DNA from: Arthrobacter jiangjiafuii
GTDB taxonomy: Bacteria > Actinomycetota > Actinomycetes > Actinomycetales > Micrococcaceae
Assembly (NCBI RefSeq): GCF_018622995.1
Contig: NZ_CP076022.1
Location: 1 to 64,000 of the forward strand
Direction of reading: 5' to 3'
Length of the DNA stretch: 64,000 bases
Under the pieces are notes generated by a model. The model was not told the DNA's origin, made no database searches, and saw only the letters and a program-made list of their open reading frames with translations. Shown here in pieces: positions 46,836 to 57,015 of this stretch (positions within the stretch are counted from its first letter, which is position 1; the number at the start of each line of letters is the position of its first letter). Made by a program: the position numbers and the translations under genes.

Positions 46836-47528
46836 GTGGCAGCGGCAGCCAGGCGGCCGGCCGGAGCGACACGGGCGGCAAAAGGAAAGACCAAGCCGCC
46901 GGTGCTGGACCCGGTACGGCTGCACGGCCTGGCTGACGCAGCCGCACCGCACGCCCCTGATACCTTTGACGGCCTGCGTTTCGACGGTGAGTCCTTCGAC
47001 GGCACCGACCTGCAGGGCAGCACCTTCTCCGAATGCGAATTCAGCTCGGCATCCATGATGGACACCGGCCTGCGGGGAGCCAGGTTCCTGGACTGCCGGT
47101 TCACGGGTCTGTACGCCCCGGTGTTCCGCGCTCCGCGCAGCACCTTCCGGGACGTGGTCCTGGAAGGCAGCAGGCTGGGATCGGCCGAGCTGTACGACGG
47201 CGCCTGGGATTCCGTCCACGTCGACGGCGGGAAGCTGGACTTCGTGAACCTGCGCAGCTCCCGGCTCACCAATGTCCTGTTCAGCGGCTGCCTGATCGAC
47301 GAGCTGGACCTGGACGGCGTGCACGCCACCCGGGTCGCCTTCCGCGACTGCCGGATCGGAAGCCTGAACCTCTCCGGCGCAGTGCTGCAGGACGTGGACC
47401 TGCGCAGCACCGAGTTCCGCTCCATCACACACCTGCCGGGCCTGAACGGCGCCACCGTGGATGAGGACCAGCTGATGATGCTGGCCCCGCTGCTCGCCGC
47501 GAACCTGGGCCTGCGGATCGAAGGCTGA
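46836..47528 (+). CDS. Pentapeptide repeat protein
   Basis: A 230-residue product with about 20 pentapeptide-like units from about residue 45 (DTFDGLRFDGESFDGTDLQGSTF..., LRGARFLDCRF, LDFVNLRSSRL, LNLSGAVL) that fold as a right-handed beta helix. Some members (MfpA, Qnr) mimic DNA and bind gyrase; I cannot claim that here. The GTG at 46836 is chosen 2 nt after the previous stop; the frame is open earlier, but there it encodes another protein. Confidence 0.8.
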   Translation: MAAAARRPAGATRAAKGKTKPPVLDPVRLHGLADAAAPHAPDTFDGLRFDGESFDGTDLQGSTFSECEFSSASMMDTGLRGARFLDCRFTGLYAPVFRAPRSTFRDVVLEGSRLGSAELYDGAWDSVHVDGGKLDFVNLRSSRLTNVLFSGCLIDELDLDGVHATRVAFRDCRIGSLNLSGAVLQDVDLRSTEFRSITHLPGLNGATVDEDQLMMLAPLLAANLGLRIEG

Positions 47529-47531
47529 CTT

Positions 47532-49010
47532 TCAGCCTTCCTCGGCCAGCCGGGCGGCATTCTTGATGATGTTCTTGGCCATGGACGGGAAAATCAGGCC
47601 GTGGAACGGGGCGATCAGCCACCAGTACAGCTTGCCGCCCAATCCCTTCGGGAAGTAGATGGCGCGCTGCCGGTACAGGCTGCCGCCGCCGTCGGGATCC
47701 ACCCGCAGCTCCAGCCAGGCCTTCCCGGGAACCCGCATCTCCGCCCGCAGCCGCAGCAGCCGCCCGCGTTCCAGCAGCTCCACCCGCCACCAGTCCACCA
47801 CGTCACCGGTGAACAGGGTGGTGGGGTGGCGCCGGCCGCGGGTCAGTCCGGCACCGCCCACCGTCTTGTCCAGCACACCGCGGATGGCCCAGGCCATGGG
47901 CAGCGAATACCAGCCGTTCTTGCCGCCGATCCCCTCAATCACTTTCCAGACATGCTCCGGCGCCACCGTCGAGCGGCGCTGGCGGGAATCCACGTACACG
48001 GTCTGGCCGGCCCAGTCCGGGTCGCTGGGCAAAGGCGAAGACGCCTCGTCCGCCGCCGGGGACGCCCCCGCCCAGGTGGTTTCCACCTCGCCGCGCCTTT
48101 CCTTGCCCAGCGCCCGCTTGACCGCCTCGTGGTAGCCGGTGGGACCGCCGTCGGGCCCTGGCAGGTACCGGTCAATGTCGCGTTCCTTGGACACCGCGTC
48201 GTGCTGCAGGGATTCCACCAGCGGCAGGGACATGGACCGCGGGATAGGCGTCACCAGGGCCACCCACATGCCCGCCAGCCGGGGCGCGGGCAGGGGCAGT
48301 GCGTAGATCCGGCGCTGCGGCAGCCCGGCCTCCTCGGCGTAGCCGTTCATGATCTCGGCGTAGGTCAGGACCTCCCGGGAACCGATGTCGAAGGTGCGGT
48401 TGGTGTCCGGAGGGAGGTCGACGGCGCGGACAAGGTAGTGCAGCACGTCGCGGATGGCGATGGGCTCGATCCTCCGGCGGACCCAGCTAGGCGCCGGCAT
48501 CACGGGCAGGGTTTCGGTCAGGTGCCGGATCATTTCAAACGAGGCCGACCCGGAGCCGATCACCACGCCGGCCTGGTAGACGACGGCGGGGACCTTGCCT
48601 TCGAGCAGGATCCGCCCCACCTCGGTCCTCGAACGCATATGCGGAGACAGCTCACCCTCGGGATGCAGCCCACCGAGATAGACGATCCGCTGCACGCCGG
48701 ACTCCGCTGCGGCATCCGCCACCAGATGCGCGATCTGCTGTTCCTGGTCCGCAAACCCCTTGCCCGAGGCCATGGAATGCACCAGGAAGTAGAGCGTGTC
48801 CATGCCCCGCATGGCCTCACCCACTGAGTCCTTGTCCGTGAGGTCGCCCTGGACGATTTCGACGTCGTCGTGCCACGGAACGTCGTGCAGTTTCTCCGGG
48901 GAGCGCACCAGAACCCGCACCTTGTGGCCGTCCTCGAGCAGCAGCGGAACCAGCCGCCCACCGATGTAGCCGGTGGCACCCGTTACCAAAACACGCTGCG
49001 CTTCAGTCAT
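47532..49010 (-). CDS. NAD(P)H-binding SDR with DUF2867 domain
   Basis: The 492-residue protein has an atypical extended SDR/NmrA-like Rossmann domain (GATGYIGGRLVPLLLEDGH at the N-terminus, SSxY-like YLGGLHPEG, up to about 300) and a C-terminal DUF2867 domain (about 330-485, TVYVDSRQRRSTVAPEHVWKVIEGIGGKNGWYSL). The fusion is common in Actinobacteria; substrates are unknown. TAGCTT ends 6 nt before the ATG, so leaderless translation is possible, though GGAAAA lies in the gap. Confidence 0.86.
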   Translation of the reverse strand: MTEAQRVLVTGATGYIGGRLVPLLLEDGHKVRVLVRSPEKLHDVPWHDDVEIVQGDLTDKDSVGEAMRGMDTLYFLVHSMASGKGFADQEQQIAHLVADAAAESGVQRIVYLGGLHPEGELSPHMRSRTEVGRILLEGKVPAVVYQAGVVIGSGSASFEMIRHLTETLPVMPAPSWVRRRIEPIAIRDVLHYLVRAVDLPPDTNRTFDIGSREVLTYAEIMNGYAEEAGLPQRRIYALPLPAPRLAGMWVALVTPIPRSMSLPLVESLQHDAVSKERDIDRYLPGPDGGPTGYHEAVKRALGKERRGEVETTWAGASPAADEASSPLPSDPDWAGQTVYVDSRQRRSTVAPEHVWKVIEGIGGKNGWYSLPMAWAIRGVLDKTVGGAGLTRGRRHPTTLFTGDVVDWWRVELLERGRLLRLRAEMRVPGKAWLELRVDPDGGGSLYRQRAIYFPKGLGGKLYWWLIAPFHGLIFPSMAKNIIKNAARLAEEG

Positions 49011-49132
49011 TTTTCCAAGCTACACAGTTCTTCCGGCGCTGCGCAGGGCCGGCGGAACGCCCTTGGCGTAATCTGCTCAGCAGGCTGACCAATAGTGGAA
49101 ATTGCCTGCTGATCCCGGTAAGACTAGGGACC

Positions 49133-51706
49133 ATGGCGAGCAGCGGAGCGGGTCTGAAACAGCAGGAGACCGTGAATGTGGACGGTCACCGGCTGCGGCT
49201 GACCAATCTGGACAAGGTGCTCTATCCGGAAACCGGAACCACCAAGGCCGATGTCCTGTCCTACTACGCCGCCGTGGCCGGGGCACTGCTGCCGCATTCC
49301 CGGGACCGTCCCGCCACCCGCAAACGCTGGGTCCACGGGGTCGGCACACCGGAGGAGCCCGGACAGGTGTTTTTCCAGAAGAACATCGACACCTCGGCGC
49401 CCACCTGGGTGAAGCGGTTCGAAATCGAGCACAAGACCTCCACCAACATTTATCCCCTGGTCAATGACCTCGCGACCCTGACCTGGCTGGCGCAGAGCGC
49501 GGCCCTGGAAATCCATGTGCCGCAGTGGCGCTTCGGTCCGCGCGGCAAGATCAACAACCCGGACCGGCTGGTGCTTGACCTGGATCCGGGCGAGGGCGTG
49601 GACCTGGCCCAATGCGCCGAAGTGGCCCGGCTGGCCCGCGACATCCTCGCCGACATGGGCCTGGACGCCCGTCCCGTCACTTCCGGCTCCAAGGGCATCC
49701 ACCTCTACGCCGCGCTGGACGGGCAGCAGACCTCCAGCGACGTCAGCGCCGTGGCACACGAACTGGCCCGCGCGCTCGAGGCGGACCACCCGGACCTGAT
49801 TGTCTCCGACATGAAAAAGTCGCTGCGCAAGGGCAAGGTCCTGCTGGACTGGAGCCAGAACAACGCCAACAAGACCACCATCTGCCCGTACTCGCTGCGC
49901 GGCCGGTTCACTCCCACCGTCGCCGCGCCGCGGACCTGGGAAGAGCTGGAAGATCCACACCTGGCGCAGCTGGACTACGAACAGGTGATGCAGCGGCTCG
50001 CCGATCACGGCGATCCGCTGGCCGGCATGGACGCCGGAGAACTCGACGGCGATGCCCTGGAAGACGGAGCCGGGCAGGCTGCCGCGGCGGACCCCGGAAC
50101 CCCGGACCGGCTCAGCAAATACCGCAGCATGCGCGACGCCGGCAAGACTCCGGAACCGGTCCCCGAAGAGCGGGCCGAACCCTCCGACGGCAACAGCTTT
50201 GTGATCCAGGAGCACCACGCACGCCGGCTGCACTGGGACTTCCGGTTGGAGCACGACGGCGTCCTCGTCTCCTGGGCGCTGCCCAAGGGACCGCCGGATT
50301 CCCCGAACCAGAACCATCTGGCGGTGCAGACCGAGGACCACCCGCTGGATTACGGCAGCTTCGAGGGCACCATCCCCAAGGGTGAATACGGGGCCGGCGA
50401 GGTGCGGATCTGGGACCACGGCACCTACGAGCCGGAAAAATGGCGGGATGGCAAAGAGGTCATCGCGGTGCTCCATGGCCAGTCCGACGGCGGTTTGGCC
50501 TCCGAAGGCGGCGCCGACCGGCGGTTCGCGCTGATCCACACCGGAGGGCGCGGCGGGGCGAACAACTGGCTGATCCACCTGATGAAGCACCAGCCTGCAC
50601 CGTCCGCCGAACCGGCACCGTCACCGCAGGAGGCAGTCTCTGCGGCCTCAGCGGCGCCGGCGCCCTCAGCCAAGACGCTGCCGGACACCACCGACGTATC
50701 CTCCGCCGTCGCGGCCGACGCCACAGAGAACGGCATGCCGCAGGTGGAACCCATGCTCGCCACGCTCGGTACCCGCGCCGACGTCAACAACGACGAGGAG
50801 TGGGCCTTCGAGATGAAGTGGGACGGAGTCCGGGCCGTCGTGGACGTGACCCCCGAAGGCGTCCGGCTCATCAGCCGCAACGGCAACGACATGACCGCCG
50901 CCTACCCGGAACTGCAGGAACTGCGCAGCCACTTAAACGGGGAGCGGGCCATCCTGGACGGCGAGATCGTGGCGGTCAACAAGGCAGGCCGCCCCGACTT
51001 CGGCTTGCTGCAGCCACGGATGCACCTGACCAAACGGCGCGAGATCGAAGCCGCTGCCGCCCGCACCCCGGTCCACCTGATGCTCTTCGACCTGCTCTGG
51101 CTGGACGGAAACTCGCTGATGGACCTGCCCTACACCCAGCGGCGGGAAATCCTGGAGCAGGCGGTGGAGCCGGCAGGCGACGACGGACATGTCCAGGTGC
51201 CGCCGGCACTGGAGCTGTCCATGGACGACGCCGTGGAAGCCAGCAAGGAGCTGGGGCTCGAGGGCGTGATGGCCAAGCGCCGGAACGGCACCTATTCCCC
51301 CGGCCGGAGGAGCAAAAGCTGGATCAAGCTCAAGAACTCCTTCACACAGGAAGTGGTGGTGGTGGGCTGGCGTCCCGGCAAGGGCAACCGTGCCTCCAAG
51401 ATCGGGTCCCTGCTGGTGGCAGTGCCGGACGGCCACGACCTGACCTACATCGGCCGCGTGGGATCGGGACTGAGCGAGAAGGACCTGGCCCTGGTGGGCG
51501 GAAAGCTCAAGAAACTGGCCCGGAAGACCGCTCCGCTGGACGATGTTCCCGCCGCCGATGCCTCCGATGCCCAATGGGTGCGTCCGGTACTGGTGGGGGA
51601 GGTGACGTACTCCGAACGCACCGGCACCGGAAAGCTGCGCCACCCCGCCTGGCGCGGCCTGCGGCCGGACAAAAAACCTTCCGACGTCGTCGTCGAAACC
51701 CCCTGA
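49133..51706 (+). CDS. ligD: Multifunctional DNA ligase LigD (POL-PE-LIG)
   Basis: NHEJ end-processing and ligation enzyme. The 857 residues follow the mycobacterial order: an archaeo-eukaryotic primase-type polymerase domain (about 15-300, catalytic Asp149 and Asp151 in DLDPGEG), a phosphoesterase domain (about 345-490, [16 protein letters not shown]), a Pro/Ala linker, and an ATP-dependent ligase domain (about 540-850) with catalytic Lys562 in EMKWDGVR. All core residues are present. Works with the Ku protein encoded 5 kb upstream. Confidence 0.97.
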   Translation: MASSGAGLKQQETVNVDGHRLRLTNLDKVLYPETGTTKADVLSYYAAVAGALLPHSRDRPATRKRWVHGVGTPEEPGQVFFQKNIDTSAPTWVKRFEIEHKTSTNIYPLVNDLATLTWLAQSAALEIHVPQWRFGPRGKINNPDRLVLDLDPGEGVDLAQCAEVARLARDILADMGLDARPVTSGSKGIHLYAALDGQQTSSDVSAVAHELARALEADHPDLIVSDMKKSLRKGKVLLDWSQNNANKTTICPYSLRGRFTPTVAAPRTWEELEDPHLAQLDYEQVMQRLADHGDPLAGMDAGELDGDALEDGAGQAAAADPGTPDRLSKYRSMRDAGKTPEPVPEERAEPSDGNSFVIQEHHARRLHWDFRLEHDGVLVSWALPKGPPDSPNQNHLAVQTEDHPLDYGSFEGTIPKGEYGAGEVRIWDHGTYEPEKWRDGKEVIAVLHGQSDGGLASEGGADRRFALIHTGGRGGANNWLIHLMKHQPAPSAEPAPSPQEAVSAASAAPAPSAKTLPDTTDVSSAVAADATENGMPQVEPMLATLGTRADVNNDEEWAFEMKWDGVRAVVDVTPEGVRLISRNGNDMTAAYPELQELRSHLNGERAILDGEIVAVNKAGRPDFGLLQPRMHLTKRREIEAAAARTPVHLMLFDLLWLDGNSLMDLPYTQRREILEQAVEPAGDDGHVQVPPALELSMDDAVEASKELGLEGVMAKRRNGTYSPGRRSKSWIKLKNSFTQEVVVVGWRPGKGNRASKIGSLLVAVPDGHDLTYIGRVGSGLSEKDLALVGGKLKKLARKTAPLDDVPAADASDAQWVRPVLVGEVTYSERTGTGKLRHPAWRGLRPDKKPSDVVVETP

Positions 51707-51731
51707 ACCGTTACCGCCCAGGAGGCACCGC

Positions 51732-54191
51732 ATGAGTTCTGCCCCAGTTGCACCGGAACAGCCGCTTACCGACGCCCTGCAGGAGGTGGACACCTGGTGG
51801 CGCGCCGCCAACTACCTTTCCGCCGGGCAGATCTACCTGCGGGACAATCCGCTGCTGCGCCGGCCGCTGGAGAAGACGGATGTGAAGGCCCGGCTGCTGG
51901 GGCACTGGGGCACCACACCCGGGCTGAACTTCATCTACGCCCATCTGAACCGGCTGATCAGGGAGCAGGGGCGCGAGGTCCTGTTCATCACCGGACCCGG
52001 ACACGGCGGCCCGGCCAATGTGGCCAACGCCTGGCTGGAGGGAACGTATTCGGAGATCTACAGCCATGTCGGCCGCGACGAGGACGGGCTGCGGACCCTG
52101 TTCAAGCAGTTTTCCTATCCCGGCGGGGTGCCCAGCCATGCGGCGCCGGAAACCCCCGGCTCCATCCACGAGGGCGGCGAGCTGGGCTATTCGCTGGCGC
52201 ACGCCTACGGCGCGGTCTTCGACAACCCGGACCTGATCGCCGCCACGGTGATCGGCGACGGCGAGGCGGAAACCGGACCGCTGGCCGCCAGCTGGCACTC
52301 CAACAGCTTCCTGGACCCGGCCGTGGACGGCGCCGTGCTGCCGATCCTGCACCTGAACGGTTACAAGATCGCCAATCCCACGATCCTGGCCCGGATGCCC
52401 GAGGAACAACTGGTGAAGCTGATGGAGGGCTACGGGTACCACCCGTATCTGGTCACCGTGGAGGACCCGGCATCCACGGCGCAGGCACATGCCGATTTCG
52501 CCGCCGCACTGGAGGCCTGCCTCGCGGAAATCGACGCCATCCAGGCGCCCTACCGCTCCGGGCAGCGCACCGCCGTTCCCGCCGACGCCCCCGACGCCGA
52601 CGAGCGCAATATCCACGCCCCGCGCTGGCCGATGATCATCCTCCGCTCACCCAAGGGCTGGACCGGGCCGGCTGTGGTGGACGGCAAGCAGGTGGAGGGC
52701 ACCTGGCGGGCGCACCAGGTGCCGCTGTCCGAAATCCACGACAACCCCGAACATCTGGCCCAGCTGGAAGAGTGGCTTCAGTCGTACCGGCCCCAGGAAC
52801 TGTTCGACGACGCCGGCCGGCTCCGGCCCGAGATCGCCGCGCTCGCCCCGGCCGGAGACCTGCGGATGAGCGCCACCCCGTACGCCAACGGCGGCCGGCT
52901 GCTGCAGGACCTGGCCCTGCCGCCCTACGCCGAACACGCCGTCGAGGTGGACAAACCGGGGGAGCAAAGGATTTCCCCGATGATCACCGCCGGCGGCTAC
53001 CTGCGCGACGTGATCTCGGCGAACCCGTCCAACTTCCGGATCTTCGGCCCGGACGAGACCGCCTCGAACCGGCTGCAGGCCGTCTACGAGGTGACGGACA
53101 AGGCCTGGCAGCAGCGCATCGACGAGATCGACGAGCACCTGGCCCGCAGCGGCAGGGTCGCCGAAGTCCTGTCCGAGCACCTCTGCGAAGGCTGGCTGGA
53201 GGGCTACCTGCTCACCGGCCGGCACGGGGTCTTCAACTGCTACGAAGCCTTTGTCCACATTGTCGATTCCATGTTCAACCAGCACGCCAAATGGCTGAAG
53301 GTCAGCCGCGGCCTGTCCTGGCGGCAGCCGGTCGCGTCGCTGAACTACCTGCTCTCCAGCCATGTCTGGCAGCAGGACCACAACGGGTTCTCGCACCAGG
53401 ATCCGGGCTTCATCGACCACGTGGTCAACAAGAAGGCCGACGTGATCCGGGTGTACCTGCCGCCGGACGTGAACACCATGCTGGCGGTGACCGAACATAT
53501 CCTGGGCACCCGGGACCGGGTGAACGTGGTGGTCTCCGGAAAACAGCCCACCCCCGCCTGGCTGAATCCAGAAGAGGCGCTGCTGCACGTGGAACGCGGC
53601 ATCGGCATCTGGGACTTCGCCGGCAGCGAAACCTCCGGGCCCGGCGAAAAGTCCGATCCCGACGTCGTTCTGGGCTGTGCCGGCGACGTCCCCACCCTGG
53701 AGGCCGTAGCCGCGGCGGCACTGCTGAAGGAGCAGCTGCCGGAGCTGAAAATCCGGGTTGTAAACGTGGTGGACCTGATGCGGCTGCAGGACGCCGCAGA
53801 GCACCCGCACGGGCTTTCCGACAGGGATTTCGATACCCTGTTCACCAAGGACAAGCCGGTCATTTTCGCTTACCACGGCTATCCCTGGCTGATTCACCGG
53901 CTGACCTACCGGCGGACCAACCACGGCAATCTGCATGTGCGCGGCTACAAGGAAGAGGGCACCACCACCACGCCCTTCGACATGGCCATGCTGAACCAGA
54001 TCGACCGTTTCCAGTTGGCCATCGACGTGCTGGACCGGGTAGCGTCGCTGGGATCAACGCAGGCCGGTTTCCGGCAGTGGCTGCAGGATGAACGGGCACG
54101 CTGCCGGCAGTACACCCGGGACGAAGGGCAGGACCCGCCGTACATCACCGGCTGGGAACTGCAGGAGGCCCAGGAACAGACCGCGGACTGA
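51732..54191 (+). CDS. xfp: Phosphoketolase (xylulose-5-P/fructose-6-P)
   Basis: Thiamine-diphosphate enzyme that splits xylulose-5-phosphate (and often fructose-6-phosphate) into acetyl phosphate plus a triose or tetrose phosphate. The 819 residues are full length and carry family motifs: [68 protein letters not shown], and the later [21 protein letters not shown] lies before the ATG, 25 bp after ligD, so co-transcription is possible. Confidence 0.96.
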   Translation: MSSAPVAPEQPLTDALQEVDTWWRAANYLSAGQIYLRDNPLLRRPLEKTDVKARLLGHWGTTPGLNFIYAHLNRLIREQGREVLFITGPGHGGPANVANAWLEGTYSEIYSHVGRDEDGLRTLFKQFSYPGGVPSHAAPETPGSIHEGGELGYSLAHAYGAVFDNPDLIAATVIGDGEAETGPLAASWHSNSFLDPAVDGAVLPILHLNGYKIANPTILARMPEEQLVKLMEGYGYHPYLVTVEDPASTAQAHADFAAALEACLAEIDAIQAPYRSGQRTAVPADAPDADERNIHAPRWPMIILRSPKGWTGPAVVDGKQVEGTWRAHQVPLSEIHDNPEHLAQLEEWLQSYRPQELFDDAGRLRPEIAALAPAGDLRMSATPYANGGRLLQDLALPPYAEHAVEVDKPGEQRISPMITAGGYLRDVISANPSNFRIFGPDETASNRLQAVYEVTDKAWQQRIDEIDEHLARSGRVAEVLSEHLCEGWLEGYLLTGRHGVFNCYEAFVHIVDSMFNQHAKWLKVSRGLSWRQPVASLNYLLSSHVWQQDHNGFSHQDPGFIDHVVNKKADVIRVYLPPDVNTMLAVTEHILGTRDRVNVVVSGKQPTPAWLNPEEALLHVERGIGIWDFAGSETSGPGEKSDPDVVLGCAGDVPTLEAVAAAALLKEQLPELKIRVVNVVDLMRLQDAAEHPHGLSDRDFDTLFTKDKPVIFAYHGYPWLIHRLTYRRTNHGNLHVRGYKEEGTTTTPFDMAMLNQIDRFQLAIDVLDRVASLGSTQAGFRQWLQDERARCRQYTRDEGQDPPYITGWELQEAQEQTAD

Positions 54192-54233
54192 GCCGCGCGG
54201 ACACGTACGATCCATCTATCGAAGGAGAGTTCA

Positions 54234-54701
54234 TTGACCACTGAACAGAGCAATGTTGTTGTCTCACGGATCATCGATGCTTCGGCAGCCGACATCTTCA
54301 ACCTGCTGTCCAACCCCGAACGCCACCACGAGCTGGACGGTTCCGGCATGGTGGTCTCGGACGAGAAGACCGACCGCATCACGGCTTCGGGCCAGGTCTT
54401 CACCATGAACATGCACAACGCCAAGATGGGCGACTACCAGACTGACAACCACGTCACCGGGTACGACCACAACAAGCTCCTGGCCTGGCAGACGGCTGTC
54501 GCGGGCACCGAGCCGGCGGGCTGGCAGTGGGTGTGGGAACTGGAGCCCATGGGCCCGGACTCCACCGAGGTCACGCTCACCTACGACTGGTCCAACGTCA
54601 CCGACAAGGATGTATTGAAGAAGGTCTCCTTCCCGATGGTGTCAAAGGAAGACCTTGAAGAGTCGCTGAACAAGCTGGCCGCCGGAGTCTCCGGGGCCTA
54701 G
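54234..54701 (+). CDS. SRPBCC family protein
   Basis: A 155-residue START/Bet v1-like protein (SRIIDASAADIFNLLSNPERHHELDGSG, MNMHNAKMGDYQTDNHVT, WVWELEPMGPDSTEVTLTYDWS). Actinobacterial SRPBCC members of this type have unknown ligands. TTG start with GAAGGAGAG just upstream. A perfect 22-bp hairpin follows. Confidence 0.85.
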   Translation: MTTEQSNVVVSRIIDASAADIFNLLSNPERHHELDGSGMVVSDEKTDRITASGQVFTMNMHNAKMGDYQTDNHVTGYDHNKLLAWQTAVAGTEPAGWQWVWELEPMGPDSTEVTLTYDWSNVTDKDVLKKVSFPMVSKEDLEESLNKLAAGVSGA

Positions 54702-54739
54702 CTCTTTCCTTCACCCTTCGCAGCGGATGCGGCGAAGAC

Positions 54740-54790
54740 AACGACGGCGGCCGGTTCCCTTCCTCGGAAAGGGAACCGGCCGCCGTCGTT
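54740..54790. terminator. Strong hairpin between SRPBCC and SDR genes
   Basis: A perfect 22-bp stem: 54740-54761 with 54769-54790, 7-nt loop. It sits between converging genes and should stop both transcripts. Confidence 0.85.
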
Positions 54791-54814
54791 ATGCGGTGAT
54801 GGAAGCTGCGGGAA

Positions 54815-55813
54815 TTAGACCGCGGACCAGCCGCCGTCGGAGGGCAGGATGGCGCCGTTGATGTTCACGCCGTCGTCGCTGAGCAGGAACGTGATGGACG
54901 CTGCCAGCTCCTCGGCGGAGGCCAGGCCCGGAATGTTGACGCGGGCGGCGCCGAGGCGGGCCTCGCCGTATTCATTGGTCTTGCCGCCCATGGGGATGCC
55001 GGTGGCCACGCCGCCCGGAGCAACGGCGTTCACGCGGATGCCTTCCTTGGCGTACATGAACGCGGTGCTGCGGGTAATGCCGACCACTGCGTGCTTGGAC
55101 GCGGTGTAGGCGACGCCGGACGCGGAGCCGCGCAGGCCGGCCTCCGAGGTGATGTTCACGATCGAACCCTTGTGGGCCTCGAGCATGGTCGGCAGCACGG
55201 CGCGGGTCAGGCGGACCAGGCCATCCACGTTGACAGCGAAGACCTTCTGCCACATCGTGTCGGCGACCTCGTGCAGCGGGCTGAAGTCATCATTGATGCC
55301 GGCCACGTTGGCCAGGCCGTCGATGCGCTCTCCGGCGGCGGCGATGATGCGGTCCACGGCACCGAGGTCGGTCAGGTCTGCGGCAACCGGAACGACGGCG
55401 TCGCCGATTTCGGCGGCGAGCTCCTTGACCCGGTCCTCGGCGATGTCCACGGCGATCACGCGGCCGCCTTCGCGGGCGATCCGGCCGGCGGTGGCGCGGC
55501 CGATGCCGGAGCCGGCACCGGTGACAATGATGGTGCGGCCCGCGAAGCGGCCTTCGACGGTTGGCAGGACGGTTTCTGCGGGTTCCGGCATGACGCCGCC
55601 GTTGGCGGCCTTCACGAGTTCATCCACGGCGGCCTGGGGGAACTTGCCCTGGCTCAGGTCCACCAGCTGCTGCAGCTTCAGGGTCAGTGCCGGGCCGAGC
55701 GTGGACTCGTCGCTGCCGGCCTGCGCGAGCATGCCGCGGATTGCCGGTCCGCCTTCGGGGTGGTCAAGCCACTGCTGGACGGTGTTCTGGGCGGTGATGG
55801 GCTGGTTGGCCAC
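54815..55813 (-). CDS. SDR oxidoreductase with an N-terminal helical extension
   Basis: The C-terminal part (about 85-332) is a classical NAD(P)-dependent SDR: TGAGSGIGRATA, NVAG, catalytic S-Y-K (NITSEAG, YTASK), and a typical DGGWSAV end. The first about 80 residues (TVQQWLDHPEGGPAIRGMLAQ..., LKLQQLVDLSQGKFPQAAVDELVKA) form an extra helical domain of a type I have seen beside sugar-processing enzymes, so a sugar-related substrate is a guess. It starts at GTG with GAAAGGA upstream; divergent from a LacI-type regulator across a shared palindrome. Confidence 0.88.
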   Translation of the reverse strand: MANQPITAQNTVQQWLDHPEGGPAIRGMLAQAGSDESTLGPALTLKLQQLVDLSQGKFPQAAVDELVKAANGGVMPEPAETVLPTVEGRFAGRTIIVTGAGSGIGRATAGRIAREGGRVIAVDIAEDRVKELAAEIGDAVVPVAADLTDLGAVDRIIAAAGERIDGLANVAGINDDFSPLHEVADTMWQKVFAVNVDGLVRLTRAVLPTMLEAHKGSIVNITSEAGLRGSASGVAYTASKHAVVGITRSTAFMYAKEGIRVNAVAPGGVATGIPMGGKTNEYGEARLGAARVNIPGLASAEELAASITFLLSDDGVNINGAILPSDGGWSAV

Positions 55814-55883
55814 GAGCCGGTCCTTTCAGTCGAGTGATGGCCGCAGCTGCGGCCACCGGGTCTGACGGGCAGCTTCCGCGAGG

Positions 55884-55895
55884 TTACACGTGTAA
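55884..55895. promoter_or_regulatory. LacI-type operator TTACACGTGTAA
   Basis: A perfect 12-bp palindrome with a central CG, the usual shape of LacI/GalR operators. It lies 71 bp before the SDR start and 103 bp before the LacI-type regulator start, between the two divergent genes. Confidence 0.75.
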
Positions 55896-55997
55896 GTTGC
55901 CTGTATCGTCAGAATACCGGAGAAACCGGAAAGCCATAAGTACCGGGATTTGCCGCGGATTTTGCCCGCGCAGCCCGGCGGGAGGAAAGGTGCGGCG

Positions 55998-56993
55998 GTG
56001 AACCGCAGGGTCACATCAAGCGATGTCGCGCAGGCAGCGGGAGTGTCCCGGGCGACCGTCAGCTACGTGCTGAACGGGTCAGGACAGAGCATCTCCGCGG
56101 CCACCCGGGACCGGGTCCTGGCCGCGGCCCGCAGCCTGGGCTACACGCCGTCCACTGCTGCCCGCACGCTGCGCCGCGGACGCAGCGACCTGGTGCTGAT
56201 GCTGCTGCCGCCTGAACCGCTGGGCCGCGCCCTGGCCATGATCATCGACGCCGCCTCGGAGGAGTTGGAGCGCAACGGCCTGCGCCTGTTGGCACACCGG
56301 CTGCCCGGCAGCGGCGGAGCCGTGACCCTGGTGCATTCATTGGCCCCCGCCGCGCTGATCGTCACCACCCCGCTGGACGAGGAAGACATGGCTGCCCTGC
56401 GGGCCGCGGGACTTCCCGTGGCGTCGCTGCACGAAACCCTCGCCGACCCGCTCAGCCCGGACCTGGGCATCGGGGCGCTGCAGGTTGCGCACCTGGCCGA
56501 AGCGGGACACCAGCGGATCGGCGTGGCAGTGCCGCCCGAATCCGGCTACGGCTGGCGGGTGCAGATCCGGCTGGCGGCCATCGAAGCCGCCTGCGCCGCG
56601 CACCGGCTTCCGCCGCCGGCGATCGAACGGCTGGCGCTGGACGCGGGCGAGGCAGCCGCCGCCGTCGGCCGCTGGCTGGCCGGGCCCACCCCGGTCACCG
56701 CAGCGTGCGCGTTCGACGACGATCACGCCTTTGCGCTGCTGGCAGGACTGGCCGCGCACGGTAAAAAGGCCCCGGAGGACCTTGCCGTCATTGGTGCCGA
56801 GGACGTGCCACTGGCCTCGCTGGCGGTGCCGCCGCTGACCACGGTGCGGGTTGACGCCCGGCTGCTGGGGGAGAGCTTCGCCCGGATGGTGCTCACTGGA
56901 CTGCCGGGCGACGGCGCCGCCGAGGGCGACGGCGGGAAGCGCGGGGAGGTTGGCCTTCCCCCGGTCAGCCTGGTCCGGCGGGTTTCCGCCTAG
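55998..56993 (+). CDS. LacI family transcriptional regulator
   Basis: The 331-residue product begins with a LacI helix-turn-helix (VTSSDVAQAAGVSRATVSYVLNGSGQSISAATRDRVLAAARSLGY) and a periplasmic-binding-protein-like effector domain (about 60-325). It likely represses the divergent SDR gene through the TTACACGTGTAA site. Start GTG 55998, with GGAGGAAAGG at 55981-55990; earlier in-frame codons carry no HTH residues. The effector sugar is unknown. Confidence 0.9.
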   Translation: MNRRVTSSDVAQAAGVSRATVSYVLNGSGQSISAATRDRVLAAARSLGYTPSTAARTLRRGRSDLVLMLLPPEPLGRALAMIIDAASEELERNGLRLLAHRLPGSGGAVTLVHSLAPAALIVTTPLDEEDMAALRAAGLPVASLHETLADPLSPDLGIGALQVAHLAEAGHQRIGVAVPPESGYGWRVQIRLAAIEAACAAHRLPPPAIERLALDAGEAAAAVGRWLAGPTPVTAACAFDDDHAFALLAGLAAHGKKAPEDLAVIGAEDVPLASLAVPPLTTVRVDARLLGESFARMVLTGLPGDGAAEGDGGKRGEVGLPPVSLVRRVSA

Positions 56994-57015
56994 GAGTGGC
57001 CCTGCGCTGCGGGGA

